From: Pardosa pseudoannulata
Taxonomy: Eukaryota; Arthropoda; Arachnida; Araneae; Lycosidae
Direction: 5' to 3'
DNA length: 64,000 bases
NCBI GenBank assembly: GCA_032207245.1
Contig: CM063506.1
Span: 35,006,309 to 35,070,308 of the forward strand
Position 1 is the stretch's first letter. Each line of letters begins with the position of its first letter. The position numbers were made by a program, and so were the translations under genes. Below are positions 26,173-39,511 of the stretch, piece by piece. The notes beneath the pieces are model-generated. The model saw nothing but the letters and a program-made list of their open reading frames with translations. It was not told the origin of the DNA and searched no databases.

Positions 26173-26250
26173 GTTAATAAAACAAGAAAGTCTGTTTTCA
26201 TTCAATTATATCTGCAGCTGAATGAAAACAGATTTTCTTGTTTTATTAAC
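26173..26250. repeat. Near-perfect 32-bp inverted repeat (hairpin)
   Basis: Arms 26173-26204 and 26219-26250 are complementary with one mismatch (a G/A difference that gives a wobble pair in one RNA strand). The 14-nt loop is at 26205-26218. Could be a fold-back element or an RNA hairpin; no evidence for expression. Confidence 0.85.
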
Positions 26251-26401
26251 TGTTTAAATACAACACTTTGCTGGATGTAAACAGACTTTTTTGTTCAAAG
26301 TATCTGCTTTGCAACTTATAATTAAGAAACACAATTAAATCTTGCCTAAATGGTCAAAAGAAGACAAATACAATTGGAACTGGATCATAATGCAAGCCAC
26401 A

Positions 26402-26437
<36 letters not shown>

Positions 26438-29060
26438 ATTGAAATTTGAACATTTAAGCATTGTTTTTTTCTTTATAAAATTCCATAATTGAACTCTCAC
26501 AAAAATAACTCCCTGTGAAAAAAGAAGTGTTGAGGAATATTATGTATATATGTTACAACAGCAACATTTTAATAATTAAATGCAACCAAGCTTAAGAATT
26601 CTTGAAATCTTCAAACGTTAAATGATATACACATTATGATTAATAAATGGGATAAGTATTTTAGACTTTATCTAATAATGTGAAAGAAATGTATAAGCAG
26701 TTACATATTCAATGCACTAATATCAGTGATAAACAGCTATGATGCATGTGTGTAAACAGCTATATTAAAATTAAGATTAAAAATTATCCTTAAACAAATT
26801 CATGTTCTTAATGAAAAAAACCAGGAGGACTGTGGTTGTATTTAATATTTTTTCTTTCAAATTTTGGAACAAGTCTATAAAAAGAAGAAAAAAAATAACA
26901 TAGAAGCTTCATAACATTATTTATTCACTCATATTTCAAAATATAGTACATTTGAGTAGGTCTAACAATAACTTAATAAATATGTAATTATAATTGTGTT
27001 AGCTACCTCTGTGTTTATATCTAGAAACAATTTAGCAAAATATATTCAATTTAATTTCAGTTCATTTAAAAAAATTAAAATTCATGCATCTAAAGTAAAT
27101 TTTCATTTTTTAGAAATTCACACATTCCATTTTATCGTGACACGATACCCATAACCACAAACTAGATTTATAAATAAGTACAGAATACAAACAAAGTTAA
27201 TCAATTTAATTATGATTTAGAATGATTTGACAGCAAAATTCAAATCATAAGAGCAATTCAAGATAAATAGTTAAAAGTTATTAAATAATATATAAGCTTC
27301 ATAGAAAAACCTGTGGTCTCTCATCACTTGAAGTGAATTACAATAAATCAAACAATATAAGAGAAATGTGTTACAATTGGAATACATTTGTGTTGAACAA
27401 CAATCATTTAAATGTACTGACTATGGTCTTAGGTACTAATTTTTATTTACCTAAATTTTCAAACAGGATTCAAATCCTTCATCAAGAAGTTGTCTTCATA
27501 TTTATTCCAGCATTGACAACTCTTTGACAAGGTGGTAAAAATTGCTGAACAAACCATGGAAAAAACCATCTTGGAAAAAATTATTAATACTTTAAAAATG
27601 TACATGAATCTTTACGGAATAAATTCACATTAATTTGACTTTATCTGTGAAGGTGCAGTGTTTGTAACTGCAATTTTACAAGGATACACTAGCATTTCAG
27701 GTAAACACATGAAAGAAGTTATAAGAAATTTCTCTTTACACATCTCTTGCAATAAAATTAGATTTTAAAGAGCTACCATTCCCTAAAACATACTTTTCTG
27801 CTAGTGTCATTAAATCTTTTATGACTTACAAATGGCAGGAAAGTATTTAATCTGTATGTGATATTAAAAAAAAAAAAAAAAAAAGTGACATTACACATTT
27901 GCAAATTTTTTATTGTATTTCTGCTGCTGTCGAAAGAAAATTTTTAAATATTTAAGTCATTCTAATATTAAAAACAAACTTCTAATAGAAACTTACTCAA
28001 AACATTTATTCTGCTATGCAGCTGAAAAATCTAAAGTAATGCAACAAATTTTATTTAAATAAAACATCCTTTATTTTATTAAAGAAAAATTTCTAAATCA
28101 TAAGTTTGTGTTTTTATTGCATGATTAAATTATTTATTACACATTAAAATTATTAAGTACACATGTTTAGAAATTTTCATTAAAGCTAAAAATGCAGTAA
28201 AGAGAGAAAATTATATAAAATGTACAATGAAAACTTTTATTTAGTTTTTTCCAGTTTATTCCAATTTTTGCCTCATTCTTTTCACTTTTACAGAAGGGTG
28301 ACAATATTTTTCTTTCACAAAATAATAAAAAAAAATTTTTTTTTAAGGAAAACACATTACATGAGCATACACATAAGATTTTATTCAACAATGATTCATG
28401 GAGGCAATTTCTAAATGTAAATTGAAAAAAATAAGAAAAAAAAAATCCAACACAATTTATATAAGGTTATAAAATTTTTACAAAATGTTAAGTTTAGGTT
28501 GTTAATTTAATAAAAAATAAAATTTAAAAATAGTTATTTCTTCCTACAGAAGGAATAAAAGTCAACCAATTCTGAAGCTATACAACAAAATACCATAAAA
28601 AATATTTTAAAAAATGTACATTTCATAAGGTATATAATGTATATCAGAAAAAAAATACAACTATTTGCTGATGGAGGATACTGCACTGCAACATACAGTT
28701 GCTTTATATATAGGGTTTTGAGAAAATTCTTAATTAAAATAATATTAAATTTTTCTATGGACTGTCAGATATTTGCAAATCATACACATAGGTCAATAAT
28801 ACTAATATACAAGCCACTAACCTTTTCTAGAGAAGACAGTTAAATTAACTTTAAGCTATGTACAAAATTGCTATTTTTAGGTATGATTTAAGGAATAGAA
28901 AAGCTATTATTTTCCATTTCATTAATCCAGCAGAGTCCTATTCAATTATGAAAATATTCTAGTAACCCATGTATATGTCCCACACTTTTAAATCATTCTT
29001 GCAAATTTCTAGTCAAAGTGGGGGAGTTATTTGGTGAACATAAATAATCATTAACTAATG

Positions 29061-29278
29061 TGGCTGTAGCCAGAAGGAAGTGGTTGACAGGCTTGAGCCC
29101 CCCCCCCCACTTTCCCAAATTTTGTGAGTTTTTTTAAAAAAATTATTAGAATTAAATATTAATTTTTATATAGTTTTTTAATTAAATTTCAAGTTTTTTT
29201 AAGTTTAGTAATATGTTGTGAAGGGGAGGAGTTTAATCCAGTTTGAGCCCACTTGGAACTTATCCTGGCTATGGCACC
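29061..29278. mobile_element. Possible MITE with TGGCTGTAGCCAG ends
   Basis: Left end GTGGCTGTAGCCAGAAGGAAG and right end complementary GGTGCCATAGCCAGGATAAG enclose about 218 bp with a C-run at 29099-29110. I found no clear target duplication. Confidence 0.45.
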
Positions 29279-29839
29279 TTGTTAATTAACTAGGCCTGAA
29301 TACAAAACTTTTTTTTATATAATTTTTTTTGTTGACATATGTATGCCTGTAGTTCTGTGTAGGTTCATAATTTCATGCGTTGTTGAAAAAAAATTAATAT
29401 AACAGAAGTAATAAAGCCTTCAATTATATTGATAACTTTAATCAATATTATACAAAAGGTTTAATGTTAAAATCCATTTAAGATTTGAAAATTTCTCATA
29501 TGTGGATTGTCTATATTACACACAACAGTAACAAAACAAAAATACAACAATTGATTGAAGATATTTAAAGACATAACATATGCTTAGACAGAAATATAGT
29601 ATCACATTTTATGTAAATTATAGTGGATAGTAAAAAAGTATAAGCACACCGTAACTATAAAAAGGATAAATTTTAACATATGTAAAAGCTTAAATAAGTT
29701 TGAAAAGAAAAAAAAAAAATTGAAGGAAAAAATTCTAACATTTAGATATATGTATATAAATAAAATGTATTATATTTTGCAAACAATAAAAGGAAAAATT
29801 GGATTGAAATAAAATATGTTTAAAACATAACAAAATTGT

Positions 29840-29940
29840 TTTATTCACATTATCAAGTAGACTATATTTATTATATGAACATGAAGATCTTAGAATTAAA
29901 GATTTCAGATAGGGAGACTCATAAGATATCATTTTTTAAT
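29840..29940 (-). terminator. Possible SACM1L poly(A) signals
   Basis: On the minus strand, ATTAAA at 29940-29935 and AATAAA at 29872-29867 and 29845-29840 lie 300-410 bp after the stop codon. In AT-rich DNA such hexamers occur by chance, so the choice is uncertain. Confidence 0.25.
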
Positions 29941-30246
29941 AATATGTACATAATTATTACATTTAACATAAGATTAAATGAAAATAAAGAGTGTGAAAAA
30001 CCAATTTATAAAACACCATTCACACAGTACCAGTGGAGGTAATTTAAATCTGATGTTTAGATATGACTTGTGCCTCACTTTCGCTATAACGATCTTATCA
30101 AAACTATGAATTCATGCTATTTACATGGCTATTATTGACATATTATATTACTTTCATTAACAGGAATGTTCTTTAAAAGTTAAATAAAATTTCTGTTCCA
30201 CAAATCACATTTTGTTTGATTATACAATCATCATATCAACATCAGT

Positions 30247-30392
30247 TCATTCATATTTCAATGGAGGATGCCTTAAGTTCTGTAACTTAGGATAATCGAC
30301 AAATTCAGTTCCATAATACATAATAACTATTAGAGTAACAGCAATCATTCCAATCCAAAACAGGACAAACATGAAAGTTTCTGAGCTGTGAA
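30247..30392 (-). CDS. SACM1L: SACM1L exon 19, second membrane segment and stop
   Basis: Residues 547-594 plus TGA. Contains [20 protein letters not shown] and GTEFVDYP, aligned with human [27 protein letters not shown]. Acceptor TTTTCCAG. It follows the 4.5-kb intron 18, which contains a Helitron. Confidence 0.95.
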
Positions 30393-33300
30393 CTGGAAAA
30401 GGTAATACAAAATTATTATTAAATATAAGTGCAAAATTATAAACAATTAAAATGACAAATTTTAAGTGCATTTTTTGATATTTCAAACTTGAGTTATCTC
30501 AGATATTTTCTTTAGTCCTGAAACTTTTAAATAGTCTCCTGTACATTAAGAGAGAGTTCTTTAGATACTAGGATTTCAGAAATTTATAAAAACAGAACAA
30601 TGTTATGAAATTTTAATCTAAATTACAGTGTAGAACTTCAATTTGAGATATAGAACTTCACAGTTATGAGTTTCAACCATTGTAACAAATATGAATAGCA
30701 GCTTAAAATGTCATAAACCTTATTTTTTGCTAATCATGATTAGCAGAAAAATTACAATTTTGGCACTTATCAATTATATATGTAAACCATTTCCTTTATT
30801 TTTAAAAATTTTGATAGTTTTGAAAATATAGGAAATAAATGCATAATTAAAAAAACAACAACTTGTTTCCAGTATATAACATACACAGATTATCATGAAA
30901 CATTTATTTATTTATTAATAAAACAAGGTTCCAACTCTTTTTCCAGAACAAAAATTAAGGACTTTTTAAGGACCAAAGTAATTTTTTATAAGGACCTACT
31001 TGAAATACATGACATAACGACATAAACCCTATTTCCTAAGGAACATATTTTTATAATGATGAACCAGACAAGGTATGTTCAATAAATGCCTTACAATATT
31101 TCAGAATTGAGTTTTTAAAAATGCCTAAATATTAAAATAAGATGAACCTATTTCACAAAAACATTTTGAAAAATGTACATCTAAAGTTTTTTGAGTGATC
31201 AAATTAAAAATAAATTGAATAAAGTATATTATAATCAGTACTTTCTGACGGCTTAAAAATGACTGATATATATATATATATATACTAGCTGCTTCGCACC
31301 CAGCCTTCGGTCTGGGTTTTCAAATATTTCGATGAAAGATTTAGAACCACTATTAAAGATAATAAGACGTATTGATAGAAATGCTGAATAAATTTCGTAT
31401 GTTTTAGATTGTTGACGATTATAACAGTTTATTAATAGCCAAATGTCCAGTAAGTGCACTGTGTTGCCCGTGAGCCGCTGCATAATAATTCCCAATTCCA
31501 GGACTTTTTTTTAATGTAGGAATCAAATTTCAAAATACTGTGGAGAGTAACATATATTTGTACTGTTCTGAATGGGATAAATCATTCCCAACCGTCTTTT
31601 AGAACTGTTTTACATACATAAAAATTAAATTTTAAACGACAAAGCCTAAAATGAAAATTTTTTCTTTAAAAAATGGCAATTGTGAAATAAAAACAAATAT
31701 GATAGAACATGGCGAATTTGTAAGTACTGAATATAAAAATCACGACAACATATAACAGAAAAAATATCAACTTCTTAAAAAATTTGAGAAAGTAAAATAA
31801 AGATTTACATATTTTGAGGAAATACAAAATTTAGCCATTAAAAATAAAATGATTTTGATACTTTGATATTTCAAAGAGAAAAAGTTATTGCGTATGAAAA
31901 ATAGTTGTAACTACAGGCAATAAATGGCACCACTCATTACATATTTTAATTAATATATTTTTAGCTGATTCTAATTACGATATTTTGATGATAAAATAAA
32001 CTAAGCACAGAAGGTCAAAAGCCAAGAACTTAAAGCGTTATCATAAAAATGAAGTTACAAAAAGGATTTCAATTTTTATAACACGAAACATATACCATAA
32101 AGTCGCCAAGCTTATTTAAGAATAGGTGAAGTACAGAGTGACGTCTTAAAATTGGATTAATAAAAATGGCGCAACTGAATTTAAAATGAAAGAAATATAC
32201 CAAATTAATATTGATAAAACAAAATAAGTATATAAGACTAAAACACCGAAAACAATTATATTATTTGAAATCACATTTTAAACTTTATTCAAAAGTGGCT
32301 ACAATATCTCAACATTTCATAGTTTCAAATTTATTTGTTCCCTGTATATCACTTGCCAATTTCTTTTATCTCTAGTGTAGTTCAGTTTTAGATAACAAAA
32401 CCTATAACCATATGATAGTTTTTATTTAATAAATGGCAACTGCGAAATGAAAACAAATTTGATAGAACATGGCAAGTTTTTAATTATTGAAAATAAAAAT
32501 CTCGCCAAGCTAATAAAATAGAAAAAAGAAGTGATTTCCTAAACAAAAATGAGTTTATCATATATCAAATAAGAATAGTCTTATATACATAAATGCCATC
32601 ATATATTTCTATACTTACACTGGAATTTAAAATCGCGTAGATACGTTTTTATGTTTCCCGAATACCAAATATCTGGAGATAATAATGCCAACAATGAATA
32701 ACACTGTCATATTTAGACGCCAACTCAATAACGGAAAGCTCGTGTCGCAAAATTAAACTGCCATTTTGTTTGGTTTTTCGTTAATATCTTTCGAACTAAT
32801 TGGTATATCGGAACACAAATGGGCGAAATAACATCCCTGGATCTCACAGTCAGATTTTAATCTGGGAATTCAAGATGTATTAATGTGGAATATGTTCATT
32901 TGGCGGTATCAAGGATTTCTGTCCAAAGAAGATACTCTATGACTTATCGGGTAGATTTGTTAAAAAAGCATAAAAATGAAAACTGTTCTTAATATCTATA
33001 AATAAAAATAACAAAATATATGTTTACACGCTAACGGTTAAATCTGCATCAAATGTGTGTCTTATATTAAATTTGCTCAAAACTGTATAGTAAAATAGAA
33101 GTTTAACCCTAAACTGTATTACTACTGTACGTTGATTAGCAACCTTAATATACCTTGCCAAATTACGTGTATAGAATAGGGAGCAGAGGTTTTGAAAGCA
33201 AAAGTGCTAATTTTGTTCGTAGTAATAAATGTTTCCAAAATTAAGGAAATTTATGACAAACCACATAGTTTAGTATGAAACAAAAGCACACATTCATATT

Positions 33301-33985
33301 GTCAAATATGTGAATATAAAGATAACTATATAAAATGATAGGAATTTATTTGCCCATGAGAGTCACTGAAATTTGTACTTTTTGTTGTTAAAATATTATT
33401 GATAAACATTTCATTGCAACTTAAAAATTAACCAAGAATTAAATTTAAAATGAGTTCTCATATAAAAATGATATTATTTGCGTCACATAGAAATGAAAGT
33501 GAATCACTTTATATCTCAATTTCCAGGTCAAATCGAATTGATACTACGCAGACGATTATAAAATAAGAAATGAATAAATGAAATATTTAAAAGAATGACG
33601 TCATAATGATAGAAAAATATCATTTTCACCTATGTATTATGTAATAAATTAAAAATTTTAATCTTCAACTTTTAACCGAGGAAAACTTCGTTTAAAACAA
33701 TTACTTGGGATGACGTCACATTGCTAGAAATAATGCTTTTTTCACTTAGTTATCACGCGATAAATTAAAAATTTAATCGTTTGCTTTTAACCGGGGAAAA
33801 TAATGCTTAGAATAGTGACATGAAATGCTCGAAAATGGGGGAAGGAATGGATTTCGAACGTTAAAAATTTACAAAAACCTTCCCAGGGATATACCTAAAC
33901 ATTTCCCAAATTTTCACGGCGATTGGATGCATGGTTTTTGAGTCTATTGAGTACAGACAGACAGACAGACACACACAAATTCATT

Positions 33986-34030
<45 letters not shown>

Positions 34031-37000
34031 ATACTAGCTCATTATACCTGAAGTTGTCTGGGAAAGAAGAAAGTTTTAGACTTTTCTATTACATTCAATG
34101 CAAGGAAAATTAACTTCCATAATTAAATGAAATATCTACAACCCCCACCCCCACTCTCCATGCTTCATTTAATTAAAATCTGTATGACTGTTAGCTATTA
34201 GGAAAGGGCAGATGACTTTATAAACCTTTTCAGTATGCGAAAAATTATTTGTCAAAAAAAAGTTTTCTAGCTTGTGACCATAAAAAGTACTGATAAACTA
34301 AAAGTGTTTTCATAATTTTTTAAGGATATCAAGGAAAGGAATTTTGAATTACTACAGTAATACACTGAAAACATATGTACTTGAGGATTTTCTTTATTAT
34401 TAATACTGCCTTTTGGCTAGAAAATGTGAAAGAATGTTATGAATATTAACACATATTTTATATATTCTTTGACCAGTACTTATCACCTGTACTGACATTC
34501 TTAGAACTGGTTTTTGGGCAAGCTTAACTCTGAACTTACAAAACCAGAAAGTTTGGAGAGTATGGCAAAAAACTGATAGGAAATAGCGTGATGACAGTGA
34601 AATTGATCAAGTTCCAATTTAAAAATTAAGGAGTTTTTAAGGACCTTTGACAAAAATTAAGTAGTTTTAAGGGCCATTAAAAATGGAAGCTAAAATTAAG
34701 GAGTTCTTAAGGACTTTTAAGGACCGTAGGAAACCTGTAAAAGTAACATTACACAGTAAAAATGAATCATATGCTACACTAAAAACTAATAAAAAAAAAA
34801 TTGAAAATTAACTAAACAGACATTATTAAAAGCAGCTAAAAATTGAGTGTAATTACCTGATGGTATTAATAAGGACATGAAACACATGGCAATAGCAATC
34901 AGCAGAACAATAGGAAGCTAAATAATGGAAGAAATAAAACAGTTTAAAGCAGAAACACTATAAAACAGAATGAAAACAAATATGATAATTTTTAAGTTTT
35001 ACAAACAGTTTCCATTTTTCCTTTTAAGTATACAAGACAATTTAAAGAACAAAAATCAAATTACCTAAACCAAAATTTTAATTTGGAAAAGATTTATATC
35101 ACTAAAAAACTGTCAAATGAATATATATATTTAATATTACACACATTCTAGATTCAAGCTCCCCCCTTTTTTAATTAAAAGAGCCCTCTTTTTTAAATTA
35201 GTCTCTGCTATTCACAAATAAAGAAAATATTACAAAAGTTTTCTTTTTTAGAAAAGTAATTCCTAAACCCAAAATTTGATAAAATTCACTAGTTAAGCAA
35301 TATAGGTTAGAATCATATACTGAGGCAACCAATGCCATGCTAAAAGTTTAGAATTTACTTGAAAACTTTTCTAAAGTCTGACGCTTAAATTTAAAGCCCA
35401 GAAATTTTGCAATGATTAATACAAGGGTATAACATTTTTCAATCCTTCAGTTAACATATGTGAAAACACAAATCACACACTTCTAATTTTCTCCCATTAA
35501 CATGAAATAATACAAACCTACATGCTTATATTAACAGGAAAATAGCATAGATGCCAACTTTCAAAAGAGAAAAATCTGTAGTTTATCAAAGTAATGACAC
35601 ATTTTAGTATATAGATAAAAATATAAATTTTAAAAAGGGAAAAATAAGGAAAAATGGCAAAGTTTATTTAATCTATGAAAGATATAATTTAGTATTCACA
35701 ACTGCTTTAAAAGTAAAAAAAAATTTATCGTTTATTGAAATAACATTTTTTAGTGTATTTATAAAACATAATTAAAAAGGTGTAAAATTGTAATACTATT
35801 TATCCAATATATAAAACAAACATATTAGACTTTAGCACTTCTATATATTGTTCTACATGATTTTGTTATTTTCAAAAATTGATTGTCAAACTCATTTTCA
35901 AAACATTTAAAACTTTTACTACATTTCACAATTTATTAACATTTCTAACGTTTTATTAGATAGAGATTATCTAAAATCAGTTCTGACTTTTTTTTTTATT
36001 TGGCTGAATATTCACATTTTACTTCTTGCTGGAATACAGAATTACAGAATTGGAATACAGAGAATACTTGTAAAACCTAAAGATTATTCCAAGAACACCA
36101 ATCATTTTCTTCTAATACATGATTACTACTAAAGTGTGCTGCAGTGCTTTTCTCAATTACCTGAGAATTACAAAATAGTATTTTTTTAAATCTTTGAGTA
36201 CTACAGTATTAAGAAGTTTTGAAAAGATAAAATATCTTAAGTTAAAATAAATTAATAAATTATAATTATTTAAATGATATTACACTTTTCTTTGTGGAAA
36301 ATACGACACTAAAAGACTACTACTTGACACTAATACTTGATCTTACTACTGATAATATGACATAAATAGGGAGTTACAGCAGCAAATTATTAATATTTAA
36401 ATTAATGTTTACTTTCATACATCTTTCTTTTAATTTTAATTGTTAAAGAGAGCTTAACTTGTAATTCAACCTTAAAAGAAAAGCTGATTAACAGAACTGT
36501 TGTGGAAAGGATTAAAAATAAAAAAATTATTGCAAATCTCATTTTTCTTTGTCTTTTTCCTAAGAAGTACACACCCTGAATAAGCATTAAAATTATGAAA
36601 TTCTTATTTTTTATTAATATTAAGTAAATGTACACCCATTTCTGTTTTAACAAAATTTGAATGGAACAAATTACTAATTTTCCTATAAAAATAATCTTTA
36701 GCTCAGTGTGGATTCACATAGTGATATTTTAGAGCAGTGGCTTTTTATTTATGAATTACATCACCCAGTTTTTGTTTGGTTTAGTGCATTACAGCCTACT
36801 GTTTTGCAACACAAGGCCTAATGAGACAGGGACCTATTGTTTAGAGTTGATTCTGAATGGCTATGAACATCCAAGCCCCACTGGATGTTCATAGCTCCAT
36901 TGGAACCCACAAACTCCAGTACAAAAAATCAGCACCTTAACCACTTGGCCACCCAGTTCTGGAACTATGGATGTAGAAGATAATTCACAACTTAAGATGA

Positions 37001-37592
37001 ATACAAGGACAATTCATAGCACATTTTGACAATGGACAAGAGAAGACAGCTTAATTTAAGTATCTTTAAATCTTCTTTGATAATTTCAACATTTTTAGTC
37101 AACTTTTCTTTATTATCATCACAACACCCAAGCCACATGCTCTAAATACTCGAGTGCCATCACATCCAGTTTGAGAACTGTGGCTTTACAGAAACCAATT
37201 AACAACACTAGGTGAGGTATTCGAGTATTTGCAAATAAAATATTATTTGTGAATAAGACAAAAGATGTACTTACAGCAGAATATTTGATATCTTTCTTAT
37301 CCTTTAGTGGGCATGGTCTAGCTACACCTTCGCCTTCATCAATTTGATAATTTCCAAGAAAGAGATCTATAGAGTCCTATATAAATGGAAAAAAAATTCA
37401 AAGTAAAGGTACAAAATAAATTTAAAAATTTTTAACAATAAAGTTTTTTAGACCCAGATAATATATTCACCTGTCGAAATCCATCAGAGAAGTTATTTTT
37501 AAAGTAGCGTATTAATGAATTTATACCATCCTTTAGCAATCCTTGTTTACCTCTTTTTCCTGTCCTAGTATGAAAATAATATATGATTAGGT

Positions 37593-37629
<37 letters not shown>

Positions 37630-39474
37630 CTACACATTTAATAAATGTAACAAGGATTGTATATCAGAAACACCTTTTTTTGTTTCAAATATATGTATAC
37701 AAATAAATAAATGAATAAATACACATATCAATTATTTCTGAATAAAAGCCAAGGGTTGGATTTTCCCTCAAAAATTTACCCAAAGTTTAAAACCTATATA
37801 TAAGGCGAAATGAAAACAACAATATCTAGAACGTTCAAATATGTTGCCAAAAATATAGCCAAACAGGTAGTGGGGGAAATATTTTCCAATTAAGTTGCTT
37901 TAAATTAAAACACTAGACCAACGTTTCTCAAACCTTTTTTGCCACAACATCCAATTTAAATAAGGAGGTAGAGGATTGGTCGGACCTTGAGAGATAAATA
38001 CAAAGACATATCTTAGCACATTTTGAAAGTGGTGAGAAAGCACAACATACATTTTAAATTTTAATTAACTTCATGCATTTTAGTTAATTTCTTGATTTAC
38101 AGTAACTTATCTAGATTACTGCTACAGAGTGCAGTTCGATATCACAGTGCTAGACCAAGCGACTAATAGTATTTTTACTTAGACACTAACGACAAGTTTC
38201 AATTCTAGCAACTCTATATAAAGATAACTTTTTCTGTATATAGGGTAATAATAATTATTCAGTTAATTAAAATTTCATGTACTTATTTATTTGGTATTAT
38301 AGATAAATAGAAGAAAAAAGACATACAAAATCTTAACAATTACAAAATAAAATTGAAGATTATTTTTTGCACTTAATGCTTATATTTATTATCATAAACT
38401 TATATATTTCACTTATATGACAATACTTATATCTTTATTTTCACAAACTGTAATAACAGATAATGTAAAATTATTAATACTTAAATACTGAGGACAATTT
38501 GTTTACTTCTGGTTTGGCTTGGAGTATTACAGTTTACTATTTTGTTATAGAGAGCTAATGAGACTGAGACCTACTGCTTACAGCAAAATCGGAACATCTA
38601 CAAACATCCATGCTAGCAGTGGGATTTAAACTTATGAACTCTTTAACCTAAGAGCAGTGCACTGCCCATTTGGACATGGTTGGGCTACTTGCTTTTGAAG
38701 TCAAAGTAAAAAAATAAATTTTTGTGAAATTAATATTATATTCTACATAGATTTTAGTGCCGGTTAAAAAACATTTCAAACAATTAAAAATGAATTAAAA
38801 AGCTTAATTTTTGTATACAGATTATTGACAGAAAAAGGTAGTTTCTGCAAATAAAACATTATGTATTTCTTTTAAATATTGTAAATTACTTAGCTATTTT
38901 TTTTTAAAATCAAAACAGTTGAAAACTACCTTTGTAAGAAATCTATTTCTAGCACCTCCAAATTGTCTCTTTAATTTAACAAATTCAAAAATAATTTCAG
39001 TGATAATCACGTACATCAGATCAAGCAGTAAATGAAATTTTGATACCAAAATTAAGCTTAGTATCCCCATTTGATAGAGATTCTACAAGTAAATTATGTT
39101 AATTAAAACACTGCAGAATAGTGATAGTTAAAACCCATCTTTCACACTTTACTGTGGAAATCCCCTTAATTTTTATTTATGATCAGCTTACAGGATGATA
39201 CAAAGGGTTAATAAATATTACTACATATTGCTAAATGTGTTAAATTTCAAGAACAGCTAATATCCATGCATTTTAATTTGAAGCATTAAAATTACACTTA
39301 TACCCATAATGGAAATGCTTATTAAAGATATTGTAGAGAGTGACTTTTCTCTTACCGAGTAAAATCAGTCTTGAGGGCCCCAGTACCTGCATACTGAATG
39401 CTACAAATATCAGCATTGTCTGCCCAAGCTGAAAAACAAAAATAATACATTTTGTAATAAATTTTTATATGATT

Positions 39475-39511
<37 letters not shown>

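Larger units (their letters stand above)
25034..29839. other. No gene seen; possible distal SACM1L 3' flank
   Basis: AT-rich, with poly(A) runs at 26404-26435 and 27866-27884 and a strong hairpin at 26173-26250. All reading frames are short and without recognisable content. Confidence 0.5.

Noticed and set aside
36402..36653. 83-codon hydrophobic minus-strand frame in SACM1L intron 17
   Set aside because: Intronic AT-rich sequence, no similarity to the gene and no splice partners needed there.
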